This document shows positions 14,828 to 22,586 of a DNA stretch of 33,550 bases, in pieces. A program made the position numbers and the translations under genes. Position 1 is the first letter of the stretch; each line of letters starts with the position of its first letter. The stretch comes from a candidate division Kazan bacterium RIFCSPLOWO2_01_FULL_48_13 (GTDB lineage Bacteria > Patescibacteriota > Kazan-3B-28 > UBA10110): contig METE01000002.1 of NCBI GenBank assembly GCA_001771275.1, positions 88,300-121,849 of the forward strand, read 5' to 3'. The notes under the pieces are model-generated. The model saw only the letters and a list, made by a program, of their open reading frames with translations. It was not told the DNA's origin and made no database searches.

Positions 14828-15436
14828 TCATTTTTTAATGTAGTGTTCTTTTAGTAAGTGCCAGATAGCGGGAATAACCGATACAACGATAATGCCAATG
14901 ATTATCCAAGTGATATAACTTTCTGCTCCCGGAATAACTTGAGTGAGGTAAAAGCCAGAGAGGGTTAAGCTTAAGGTCCAGAGCAATCCACCAAAGATAT
15001 TATAAAATACGAAAGTTTTGTATTGCATTTGGCCAATACCAGCCACAATCGGGGCAAAGGTGCGCACTACTGGGATAAATCGCGCTAAAATAATTGTCAT
15101 CGGGCCATATTGTTTGTAAAAATTATGGGCGCGAATCAGGTTCTTTTTGTGAAATAATATAGAATTTTCTCTCCGAAACAGTTTAGGCCCTACTGTTTTT
15201 CCAAAAGCATACCCAAAGTTATCACCCAAAACCGCGCCGACAAAAACGACGAGTAGAAGCGTAGCGATGTTGAGATATCCCTGTGAGGCTAACAGGCCAG
15301 CCGTGAACAACAAACTATCACCCGGTAAAAAGAAGCCAATAAATAATCCAGATTCGGCAAACACAATCCCGAATACACCTAAGTATCCGACCGTTTTGAT
15401 CAGCTCAATTAAATTTTCGCCAGAGAACCAGTCCAT
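14828..15436 (-). CDS. DedA-family membrane protein
   Basis: 202 aa, four to five membrane segments. Family hallmarks: 'GYLGVFGIVFAESGLFIGFFLPGDSLLFTAG' (the FLPGDSLL motif), 'GDNFGYAFGK', 'KQYGPMTIILARFIPVVRTFAPIVAGIGQM' (the R-x-[FI]-P-x-x-R motif), and 'NIFGGLLW'. DedA proteins are linked to membrane lipid recycling, including return of undecaprenyl phosphate, and to membrane potential. The ATG at 15436 has no ribosome binding site; TATAAT stands 9 nt upstream, fitting the leaderless pattern. Confidence 0.94.
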   Translation of the reverse strand: MDWFSGENLIELIKTVGYLGVFGIVFAESGLFIGFFLPGDSLLFTAGLLASQGYLNIATLLLVVFVGAVLGDNFGYAFGKTVGPKLFRRENSILFHKKNLIRAHNFYKQYGPMTIILARFIPVVRTFAPIVAGIGQMQYKTFVFYNIFGGLLWTLSLTLSGFYLTQVIPGAESYITWIIIGIIVVSVIPAIWHLLKEHYIKK

Positions 15437-15498
15437 TACCCAATCATTATACCGTCAAACCGCCCGAGATAGCTGATTTAATTAAGGATGGCGAGAGT

Positions 15499-17382
15499 CT
15501 ACCAGTTTAGGTTGGACTTAACCCGATGCATCACAGAACTATTTTCTCGCTCTTTGGGCGACAGAGCGGCTACTTTTCTCCAAAACAAGACAAGATCATG
15601 TTCTTTTAGTTGGTGATAGGGATGCGGGTACAATTCGGGCTCGTTAGTCATTGAGGGCAGTGCAATAGGGTTAACCGGTTCCCCCAGCACACCTGCGTCA
15701 TCTTGTTCATCGGCAGCTGATAATTCTGCCCGGCCACACTGTTGAAGTAGGCCTATATATAATTTGATGTTTTTAACTAGTCCGCGCCGCTTAGCCTCAA
15801 ACTTTAATTTCCTTAATGCCCGACTTTCGATTTGGCGAATGCGTTCTCGGCTTACATTGTAATACTGGCCGATCTCTTCTAATGTACAATCCGCTCCGGT
15901 GCTTTTATTTAATCCAAGCCGGAGATTTAATATATGAATCTCTTTTTTATTCAATCCAAACTGCTGCATTAATGTCCGGAGTTCCTTTTTGGCCGTCTGA
16001 TAAGCCATGGCCAGTTCGGGGTCAGCCATCTTTTTATCAGAGATGAATTGATGGCGGGGAGATTCCTCGTCCAGACTCCCTCTGCCTCTTAAAAGGCCAG
16101 CGTCCAGAGATTCAATTGTCCGATTGTAGTTCAGCACCTGTTCCATATCCTCCACCCGAACTCCCAATCGAGCAGCCAATTCCGACTGGGTTAGCGCATC
16201 CCCAGCGTCCACTGCTGCCTGTCTGATAGCGCGATTTAGCCTGAAGATCGATTCGAATACATGTATCGGAAGGCGAATGCCCCGACCTCGGTTGCTAATC
16301 TCCCGATAGACGGCCTGTTTAATCCACCAAGTTGCCAAGGTGGAGAGTTTCAATGGTTCGTCTTTAATTACCTGTCCAGTTTCTGGGTCGCGGATACGAT
16401 AATCTGGATCGTATCTTTCTATCGCCCTAATCAGGCCCAGGTTGCCCGCCTGGATCAGATCCAGGAAATCCAGACCTCTGCCTGTATGTTTTTTGGCGAT
16501 CGAAACCACCAACCCCAAATTGCTATTGATTAATCTTTCTTTGGCTGACATATCACCTGCCCGATAACGCAAAGTTAGGGAACGCTCCTCTACTACGCTC
16601 AACAGCGGGGTTCGTCTAATGGCCATCAAGTAAGCTTTAACGGAATCCTCGGTCATGCGGTCCTCGGCCAAGAGCTGCTCGGTAGTTTTGGCCGGCCGGC
16701 CCGAATCCTTCTCAACCTCTTCACCCGCATCATCGTTGGATGCCGGCTCACTGTGCTCTTTGCCCTCGGGGGTTTTATCATCGGGCAGCTCGATTGCGGG
16801 CATACTCACATCCCTGGTCTCCACCCGGTGTCGTCTGTTGTCGGAACTGGGTTTGGGAGGAGGCGCAGTCTTTGCCCCGTTAATCCCTGGGGAGAAAGAT
16901 GGCTCTGAGATGGGATTATAGGCAAAATCGACTGCCAAGCGAGCCAAGATCAAATCGGCCAGCTCCGGGTGGACAAACTGGCCATTAGCGTATCTCCGGC
17001 ACTGCTCGGGGCGTCTTGATCCTTCTTGCTTAATAATAGAAATCATCTCGTTGGCTTCTGACCGCGAGCGCCTAATAATGTCCTCGACTTTTACATAGCC
17101 AACCGGAGCGGCCTCTTTAAGGGCCGCCACATCACTTAATATATCCCTTAAAGTTTTGGAGTCGACGACTTCTTTATTGTTAGATTTATTACTAAAATTA
17201 TCAGGATAGGCCGTTCGATAACGCCCAATAATCTGGGGCAGGCGCTTTCGATCATCATCCCCCACCATTTCCAATATCTCATCGGTATGGACCCCGGGTA
17301 TTTTGGATTCACTAAACAGCTTAGCCGTAGGGTCGTTTGATGGCGGTAATTCCACTGATGGTAAAGATATTTTTTCTTTCAT
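15499..17382 (-). CDS. RNA polymerase sigma-70 family factor, second of a tandem pair, with long N-terminal extension
   Basis: 627 aa from the ATG at 17382, 10 nt after the stop of the upstream sigma gene (an ATG at 17418 would overlap that gene). No ribosome binding site is evident. Residues 1-235 are an extension with a helix-turn-helix-like piece ('VKVEDIIRRSRSEANEMISII') and an acidic Pro/Ser linker. Then come region 1.2 ('DSVKAYLMAIRRTPLLS'), region 2 ('GLVVSIAKKHTGRGLDFLDLIQAGNLGLIRAIERYDP', with 'STLATWWIKQAV'), region 3, and region 4 ('TLEEIGQYYNVSRERIRQIESRALRKL'). Residues 325-350 contain an insertion between 2.2 and 2.3 shared with its neighbour. It is probably housekeeping-like or a group 2 factor; which of the two is the main sigma cannot be told. 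Confidence 0.93.
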   Translation of the reverse strand: MKEKISLPSVELPPSNDPTAKLFSESKIPGVHTDEILEMVGDDDRKRLPQIIGRYRTAYPDNFSNKSNNKEVVDSKTLRDILSDVAALKEAAPVGYVKVEDIIRRSRSEANEMISIIKQEGSRRPEQCRRYANGQFVHPELADLILARLAVDFAYNPISEPSFSPGINGAKTAPPPKPSSDNRRHRVETRDVSMPAIELPDDKTPEGKEHSEPASNDDAGEEVEKDSGRPAKTTEQLLAEDRMTEDSVKAYLMAIRRTPLLSVVEERSLTLRYRAGDMSAKERLINSNLGLVVSIAKKHTGRGLDFLDLIQAGNLGLIRAIERYDPDYRIRDPETGQVIKDEPLKLSTLATWWIKQAVYREISNRGRGIRLPIHVFESIFRLNRAIRQAAVDAGDALTQSELAARLGVRVEDMEQVLNYNRTIESLDAGLLRGRGSLDEESPRHQFISDKKMADPELAMAYQTAKKELRTLMQQFGLNKKEIHILNLRLGLNKSTGADCTLEEIGQYYNVSRERIRQIESRALRKLKFEAKRRGLVKNIKLYIGLLQQCGRAELSAADEQDDAGVLGEPVNPIALPSMTNEPELYPHPYHQLKEHDLVLFWRKVAALSPKERENSSVMHRVKSNLNW

Positions 17383-17392
17383 ATAGAATCTG

Positions 17393-18847
17393 CTAACTAA
17401 AATCTGGGTCGGTATCATTAAAAGACAAGTTGGTTGATTTATTATCTATTCTTTCTACTTTAGACCAAGTTAATTGATTAGACCGAGTAATTAAGCGGGG
17501 CTTGGGGAATACAATCTCGGCGGCTCCTTTGGCCGAAAGTTTCTTTTTCTGCCAGTCAATAGCCTCCTCTGTCTTACCGTCAGATTCCAGCTCTTCTAAC
17601 CGATATGCCTCTACAATATCGGCTCGACGGCTTTGAACTAAAGATTCCAAGCAGGCCAATAGTACCGGGCCAACGCCCTTTCGTTTAACCCAAGCCTTAA
17701 GTTGGTCTATCGCTCGCTTTTGGATCTGGCGAATGCGTTGTTGGGTAAAGCCAAATATAGCCCCGATCTTTGCTAAAGTAGTTTCCGATCCTTCGGGATT
17801 ATCCAAGCCGTATCTCATTTCTAATATGTATATGTCTTTATCGGATAGACCGCTTTTTTTCATCATATGTTTTAGCTCGCTCCGGGCAGCTCTGTACTCC
17901 TCCACCAACACCGGATCAGGAGGATACGAATCGCTCATCATCTCTATAAATTCTGTTTCTTTCTCCAACCCTCCACCCAATGAGTTAGGATTGTCACCGT
18001 GTTGAACCCCCGTGTTTAATGAGGCAGTTCTCATTCCATAAGCCAATAGCTGTTCTAATTTATCAACCGGAGTTTCGAGCCTTTCGGCCATTTCGGCGAT
18101 AGTCAACTCCTGGCCCTTAGAACCCCCTAACTGTCCCATTTTCTTGCGCAGAGCGGCCAACTCCAGATGTATATGGGCTGGCCGGCGCACAGTATCCCCC
18201 TGAGTTTCTATTGCCCGATTAATCAACTGGCAGATCCACCAATGAGCGTAGGTGTTAACCCTAAGCGGCCTATCTTCTCCAATTATCTCCTGAGTTGTTT
18301 TGTCCCGCTTGCGATATTCGGGATCATATTTGTCTATCGCTCGGATTAGCCCTTTATTGCCCTCCTGAATAAGATCTAAAAACGACAATCCACGGTTGGT
18401 GTATTTTGGATTTTTAGCGACATACACCACTAATCTTAGGTTATGATTGATGAGTTTCTCCCGAGCAGACATATCACCCTCTTTACGATACCGATTAGCT
18501 AATTCCACCTCTTCCTCGGTAGTCAATCGGGGATACTTGCTTATGTATATGAGATAGGATTTAATTCCACTGAATAGTTGATTGTCTTCGGCGGCCAACC
18601 GTTCCGAATCCCCTATTGGTTCATCTTCTCCCCAATCTACTATGTCAAGTATATCGGAATCAGGGTTATTATAGGCTTCCTCAACCTCGATTTTAACTCT
18701 CTCAATTTCCGATACATCCAATATGGTAACTCCCGGCATTACGACTTCGGGCAGTTCCCTCAACCTGCGCCATCTACTCGATTTTTGGGGAGTTTCGCTT
18801 GGGTTATCGGACATAGCCGATTCTATGACTTGTGATTCTTTAACCAT
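17393..18847 (-). CDS. RNA polymerase sigma-70 family factor, first of a tandem pair
   Basis: 484 aa. Regions 1.2 to 4 are all present: '[23 protein letters not shown]', '[41 protein letters not shown]', '[17 protein letters not shown]', '[22 protein letters not shown]', and '[30 protein letters not shown]'. Region 2.4 reads '[10 protein letters not shown]' where RpoD has RTIRIPVHM, so its -10 contacts may differ from those of its neighbour, which keeps 'GIRLPIHV'. It shares a 14-15 residue insertion at 178-195 with the downstream sigma gene. A tail of about 75 residues after region 4 is not typical of RpoD. A duplicated pair in one operon is unusual. Confidence 0.92.
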   Translation of the reverse strand: MVKESQVIESAMSDNPSETPQKSSRWRRLRELPEVVMPGVTILDVSEIERVKIEVEEAYNNPDSDILDIVDWGEDEPIGDSERLAAEDNQLFSGIKSYLIYISKYPRLTTEEEVELANRYRKEGDMSAREKLINHNLRLVVYVAKNPKYTNRGLSFLDLIQEGNKGLIRAIDKYDPEYRKRDKTTQEIIGEDRPLRVNTYAHWWICQLINRAIETQGDTVRRPAHIHLELAALRKKMGQLGGSKGQELTIAEMAERLETPVDKLEQLLAYGMRTASLNTGVQHGDNPNSLGGGLEKETEFIEMMSDSYPPDPVLVEEYRAARSELKHMMKKSGLSDKDIYILEMRYGLDNPEGSETTLAKIGAIFGFTQQRIRQIQKRAIDQLKAWVKRKGVGPVLLACLESLVQSRRADIVEAYRLEELESDGKTEEAIDWQKKKLSAKGAAEIVFPKPRLITRSNQLTWSKVERIDNKSTNLSFNDTDPDFS

Positions 18848-18946
18848 CTAAAGGTAAGTTAACAGAACTATGGCCCGTCTATATCTGACGAACTTCCTAA
18901 TATAGCACAAAATCAGGCCTCCAACAGGGTAACGCGGATAGTTAGG

Positions 18947-19210
18947 CTATTGGCGCTTATTGCGGTCCGCGAGGCTCAAAAGATAGATAAACAGTCCTAA
19001 ACACACTAAAAAGATGCCTAAACCGATTTTGGAGATTGTCGGTACAGCCGTAGTAGAAATTGCCGGATTTTGAGCTATGTAGTATATAAATGTAATGCAT
19101 TTTGTTGGCTGTCCTTTGCTGTAGCTATGGAGCAACGGATGGCCAGGGCGGAAGGATTTACCCTGCTGTATATATTTTATAAGTCGGGTATAAACTTCGA
19201 ACCCTATCAT
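18947..19210 (-). CDS. Doubtful small ORF with C-terminal membrane anchor
   Basis: At most 87 codons. Only the last 40 residues look protein-like: 'TISKIGLGIFLVCLGLFIYLLSLADRNKRQ', a single membrane segment followed by a basic tail, as in surface proteins or sortase substrates (no LPXTG-like motif). The first half reads like non-coding sequence, and the 3' end of a tRNA-like relic (19139-19163) overlaps it. It may be the surviving end of a lost surface-protein gene. The region 18848-19219 holds nothing more secure. Confidence 0.25.
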   Translation of the reverse strand: MIGFEVYTRLIKYIQQGKSFRPGHPLLHSYSKGQPTKCITFIYYIAQNPAISTTAVPTISKIGLGIFLVCLGLFIYLLSLADRNKRQ

Positions 19211-19219
19211 TCACATCAT

Positions 19220-19257
19220 ACAAGAAAATCCCGAACAGTAAGTTCGGTATTTTCTTG
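19220..19257 (-). terminator. Terminator-like hairpin after the tRNA cluster
   Basis: CCGAAC/GTTCGG around 5 nt, extended by ACAAGAAAAT/ATTTTCTTGT arms. On the minus strand the inner stem is followed by GATTTTCTTG. It begins directly after the CCA of the outer tRNA-like unit. Confidence 0.65.
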
Positions 19258-19297
19258 TGGCTGGGGCGGAAGGATTCGAACCTACGATCACGGGACT

Positions 19298-19446
19298 CCC
19301 GCACCAAAATTTATTGTTTTTTCACGCTGGCTGGGGCGCTAGGATTCGAACCTAGGATCATGGGACCAGAACCCATTGCCTTGCCGCTTGGCTACGCCCC
19401 ACTAATAGGGCGTGAAAAAATAGATTATCAATAAATTTGGTACGGG
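19298..19446. repeat. Inverted repeat bracketing tRNA-Gln
   Basis: Left arm 19298-19327 (CCCGCACCAAAATTTATTG, TTTTTT, CACGC) is complementary to right arm 19410-19446, apart from one base change, one extra base and an 8-nt insertion in the right arm. tRNA-Gln begins at the very next base after the left arm. Confidence 0.8.
19328..19401 (-). tRNA. tRNA-Gln (anticodon CTG)
   Basis: Complete cloverleaf. Acceptor TGGGGCG pairs with CGCCCCA (U1-A72, typical of tRNA-Gln), discriminator G and encoded CCA. D-arm GCC...GGC. Anticodon stem ATGGG/CCCAT with loop TTCTGGT, giving CTG (reads CAG). T-arm CTAGG-TTCGAAT-CCTAG. A second isoacceptor for CAA should exist elsewhere. Confidence 0.96.
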
Positions 19447-19473
19447 ACAGGCGCCACCCAGATGCCTTGTTTA

Positions 19474-19504
19474 CCCCGTAGTGAGCTTCGCTCTACTACT
19501 GGGG
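19474..19504. repeat. 31-nt CCCCGTAG palindrome inside a tRNA D-loop
   Basis: Same 31-nt unit as 6717-6747 with two adjacent differences (TC for CT). It interrupts the D-loop of the outer tRNA-like unit between AGCGG and TAAACAAGGC. Confidence 0.8.
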
Positions 19505-19579
19505 CCGCTTGGCTACGCCCCATCACAAGTCGACCCTATTATCACCTATGGGGTGGCGATGTTCAAGCTCTAAGACCGC

Positions 19580-19897
19580 TTAATAGATAGAGATCAAGAT
19601 CGCGGCTAATAATCCGAGCCAGGTCAGTGTCAGCGCTACTAAGCTGATAGCGCCATACCACCGGCCCTTAAGCACCAGGGCGAGCGGATATCCTAATACA
19701 GCCCCGCCGCTCATCACGGCAGTAATAATAAACACCGATGGCAGCACTACCATACTAGCCACGGAGGGTTGATTGTTGCCGACATTCATCCATTTTTCGG
19801 CATTGGTGATAAATAAGGACCACAGCCATAACACTAATCCAGCTCCGACGGCCTGAACGATACTTAAGACCAAGATCGAATACACTTTTTTCTTCAT
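19580..19897 (-). CDS. Small multi-helix membrane protein, function unknown
   Basis: 105 aa with three hydrophobic segments of about 8-30, 50-72 and 80-103 ('ILVLSIVQAVGAGLVLWLW', 'MVVLPSVFIITAVMSGGAVL', 'ISLVALTLTWLGLLAAILI'). No family recognised; the spacing resembles small CPR inner-membrane proteins of unknown role. The ATG at 19897 is 4 nt after the stop of the glycosyltransferase gene, so the two are co-transcribed and probably coupled. Confidence 0.75.
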   Translation of the reverse strand: MKKKVYSILVLSIVQAVGAGLVLWLWSLFITNAEKWMNVGNNQPSVASMVVLPSVFIITAVMSGGAVLGYPLALVLKGRWYGAISLVALTLTWLGLLAAILISIY

Positions 19898-19901
19898 CTA
19901 T

Positions 19902-21032
19902 TTATTTACCCATTATCTCTTTATAGAGCTTACTGGTGGTCTGGGCCATCCGATTAACTGAGAAGTTGCGCACAGTCTCCCGACCTCCAGCAATCAGCTT
20001 GTTCTGGAGTTTTTTATCGTTTAGTAACTTCATGATTGCCGCGGAGAGCTGTTTGGGATTACCGGGGTCAACTAATAACCCGTTTTTATTAGTAGTTACT
20101 ACCTCCGGGATACCGCCGACCTTGGTGGCGATTACCGGCACACCGGCTCGCATCGCCTCGAGAATGGAGATGCCAAAGGCCTCGGACTTAGATGGCAACA
20201 CAAAAACGGTAAATAATTGAAGGATACCGCTAACCCCCGATAGAGAACCAGTAAACACCACCTGCTTATCGATCTTTAGCTTTTTAGCTAACCACTCTAA
20301 TTTGCGCCGCAGAGGTCCGCCGCCAACCAAAACTAAACGAGCTTTGGGTATTTTTTTTAACACTCGTTCCATCGCCTTAATCAAAGTAGCGGTATCTTTC
20401 TGGATATTCAGACTACCGACTGTACCAATAATGATGTCTTGCTTGCGCAAGCCATACTGATTAATAATATCCAAAGTCGGCTTATCGATATGTTTGGGTT
20501 CGAACGACTCGATGCCATTGTAGATCACCTGCACTTTATGGGGCCGGGTGATCTTATTGTTGATCAAAAAATTAGCTACGGCTTTCGACACCGCGATATT
20601 CATATGGGTGGTCGAATCCAGCATCTTCATCGCTCGAATGTGCGCCCAGTCCAGCACTGGGTTTGCCAGATGAAATTGCGGCGTTCGAGCATGTTCAGTG
20701 TAAACAGTCTTAATAGGTAATCCTCTCACCGCTAATCGGGCCAACAGCCCAGCACGCTGCCCGTGGGCATGCATAATGTGCGGATCATACTTACGGAGCA
20801 GTTTCTGGATCGCCCTGACCGCATCAGTATCTGAACGAGCCCGCATCGGCACCATAAAAGTAGACACTTTCTTTCTTTTTAATGCATCAGCTAACGGTCC
20901 TTGCGGGAGAATAACCGACAAGGCAAAATCTTTGTCCGATAGATTATCCACTAATGAGAGCAGGTGGCGAGGCGCCCCGGTTAAGGAGCTATCGGCAATC
21001 ACATAGAAGATGCTGATTTTCTTACTGTTCAT
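19902..21032 (-). CDS. Glycosyltransferase family 4 protein
   Basis: 376 aa, GT-B fold. N-terminal domain: 'VIADSSLTGAPRHLLSLVDNL' (acceptor side, with the Gly-Ala-Pro loop) and 'PHIMHAHGQRAGLLARLAVRG'. C-terminal nucleotide-sugar domain: 'IGTVGSLNIQKDTATLIKAMERV', 'ARLVLVGGGPLRRKLE', and the EX7E motif in 'KSEAFGISILEAMRAGVPVIATKVGGIPEVV'. It transfers a sugar from an activated donor to an envelope lipid or polysaccharide acceptor; the exact sugar is unknown. No ribosome site precedes the ATG. It leads an operon with the small membrane protein downstream. Confidence 0.93.
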   Translation of the reverse strand: MNSKKISIFYVIADSSLTGAPRHLLSLVDNLSDKDFALSVILPQGPLADALKRKKVSTFMVPMRARSDTDAVRAIQKLLRKYDPHIMHAHGQRAGLLARLAVRGLPIKTVYTEHARTPQFHLANPVLDWAHIRAMKMLDSTTHMNIAVSKAVANFLINNKITRPHKVQVIYNGIESFEPKHIDKPTLDIINQYGLRKQDIIIGTVGSLNIQKDTATLIKAMERVLKKIPKARLVLVGGGPLRRKLEWLAKKLKIDKQVVFTGSLSGVSGILQLFTVFVLPSKSEAFGISILEAMRAGVPVIATKVGGIPEVVTTNKNGLLVDPGNPKQLSAAIMKLLNDKKLQNKLIAGGRETVRNFSVNRMAQTTSKLYKEIMGK

Positions 21033-21085
21033 ACGCGTAGTAAATTATTTCCGCTCATCTCGTTATTCCCATCTTTTTTTCCTTT

Positions 21086-21175
21086 GTCATTCCGGACTTG
21101 GTCCGGAATCCAGGCCTGGATCCTGAATAAGTTATTTATAGTAGGCCTACGGCAGTAAAGTGTTTTCAGGATGAC
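21086..21175. repeat. GTCAT-ended element, family of 12118 and 31352
   Basis: GTCATTCCGGACTTGG at the left, GTTTTCAGGATGAC at the right; contains the CCAGGCCTGGATCC block followed by TGAATAAGTTATTTATAG, shared with 12118-12208 (other strand) and 31352-31539. It fills the gap between the glycosyltransferase and gltX. Confidence 0.75.
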
Positions 21176-21238
21176 AAGGGGGTTATTTATTGTCTTAGTG
21201 TCAGTAAAATGTTTTTATGATGACTGGTGGGGACAAGA

Positions 21239-22525
21239 TTAATCAAGTTTCTTTAATGCTACTTCTAATCGTTTGATAGATTCCTTTTTACCTAATGCGC
21301 TTAACAGCTCAACTGGACTGGGGCTGCCGGATAGGCCAGAGAGCGCTACCCGCACTGGCCAGAAGATATCGCCCGGCATCAAACCTTCGGCTGTGGCGGT
21401 GATGTCTAATATTTGTTGGAGCTTCTTTTCCGTCCAAGATGGTTCACTGATAACGGTGAGAACCTTGATGGCAATAGAAAGTCCGGTAATGGTTTGGGCT
21501 GGACTGGATTTTTTGAATACTAACAGATTTTTATCGTAATCCAGGTCTTTATAAAAATAACTCATCAGCTCTGGCAGTCGCGCTAAATATTCGGCCCTGT
21601 CTTTAAGCAGAGCCAAAACTTTTTTGTGATACGCTTCTGTGCCTTTAAATGGAATATACGGTTTGGCCAATTTATAGTAAGCGCCGATACTTAGTTCCGA
21701 TAGATAATGATGGCTAACATGATTAAGATATTTTAAATCGAATACGGCACCAGCTTTTTGGACTCGCGATAATTCAAATACATTAACCAATTCTTTTAAC
21801 GAGAAAAATTCTCTGCCCTTCGGATCGGACCAACCTAATTGAACTAAAAAGTTAATTAATGCTTCGGGCAGATAACCTTTACTGATGTAATCAGCGAAGT
21901 TAACATCACCCGTCCGCTTACTCATCTTGCTTCTATCCGCATTAAGAATCAGAGGGATATGGGCATATTCTGGAATAGGAGCATTCAGAGCCTGAAATAA
22001 TAAGATGTGCTTGGGGGTGTTAGAGAGGTGGTCTTCACCCCGAATTATGTGAGTAATCTTCATATCCCAATCGTCAATCACATTCACAAAATGAAAGACA
22101 AATCCCCCATCACTTTTTTGAATTACAAAGTCTTCGACTTCTTTAGCATCAAACTCGACCGAGCCTCTGATAATATCCTTAACTACAATCTTGCCAGTGG
22201 TGGGGGTTCTAAAGTAAATCGCGCCATCTTTTTTGTAAGCTAAGTCTTTTTTAAGTAGCTGTTGGAGATATTTTTTGTATAAAGTGGTGCGTTTGGATTG
22301 ATAGTATTCTTCGTCCCATTTTAAGCCCAACCATTGCAAATTAGTTTTAATATCTTTTTCGAAAATCTTTTGGCTCCGCTCTTTATCAGTATCTTCGATA
22401 CGCAAAATTAGTTTGCCGGAATGACGCTTGGCAAACAGATAATTAAACAGCGCAGTGTGCGCGCCACCGATGTGCAGAGCGCCAGTTGGACTCGGCGCAA
22501 AACGTACCCGCACTTGCCTCCTCAT
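21239..22525 (-). CDS. gltX: Glutamyl-tRNA synthetase
   Basis: Charges tRNA-Glu, including the tRNA-Glu in this window; in bacteria without GlnRS it may also mischarge tRNA-Gln for later amidation. Class I signatures: HIGH variant 'HIGG' at 18-21 within 'RFAPSPTGALHIGGAHTALFNYLFA', and 'DRSKMSKRTGD' near 205-215. 'RIEDTDKERS' is also family-specific. At 428 aa it is shorter than the common 465-490, mostly in the C-terminal anticodon-binding part. ATG at 22525 with TACAAT 6 nt upstream and no Shine-Dalgarno; an AGGAGG followed by GTG at 22513 could be an alternative start giving 'MRVRFAPSPTG'. Confidence 0.96.
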   Translation of the reverse strand: MRRQVRVRFAPSPTGALHIGGAHTALFNYLFAKRHSGKLILRIEDTDKERSQKIFEKDIKTNLQWLGLKWDEEYYQSKRTTLYKKYLQQLLKKDLAYKKDGAIYFRTPTTGKIVVKDIIRGSVEFDAKEVEDFVIQKSDGGFVFHFVNVIDDWDMKITHIIRGEDHLSNTPKHILLFQALNAPIPEYAHIPLILNADRSKMSKRTGDVNFADYISKGYLPEALINFLVQLGWSDPKGREFFSLKELVNVFELSRVQKAGAVFDLKYLNHVSHHYLSELSIGAYYKLAKPYIPFKGTEAYHKKVLALLKDRAEYLARLPELMSYFYKDLDYDKNLLVFKKSSPAQTITGLSIAIKVLTVISEPSWTEKKLQQILDITATAEGLMPGDIFWPVRVALSGLSGSPSPVELLSALGKKESIKRLEVALKKLD

Positions 22526-22586
22526 ATCTTAATTGTACCAAAACGACGCCCTAAAGGCGCCACTGTTGAGCCACTTCCCCCGATGG

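Larger units (their letters stand above)
19258..19522 (-). pseudogene. Interrupted tRNA-like gene enclosing tRNA-Gln
   Basis: On the minus strand the 5' piece starts TGGGGCGTAGCCAAGCGG at 19522. The 3' piece ends with a T-arm (GTAGG-TTCGAAT-CCTTC, one mismatch), CGCCCCA, G and CCA at 19258. The two ends form a perfect seven-pair acceptor stem, and the D-stem GCC/GGC is kept. The D-loop carries the 31-nt CCCCGTAG palindrome (19474-19504). The anticodon arm is CTGGG/CCCGT (weak), and between them lies an insert bounded by an inverted repeat (19298-19327 with 19410-19446) that contains the complete tRNA-Gln. GATAAT at 19538-19543 may be its promoter. Most likely a decayed tRNA; a spliced or processed tRNA cannot be excluded. 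Confidence 0.6.

Noticed and set aside
19258-19327. Group I intron explanation for the interrupted tRNA
   Set aside because: The insert is too short once the tRNA-Gln is removed, and I see none of the conserved P, Q, R, S core elements.
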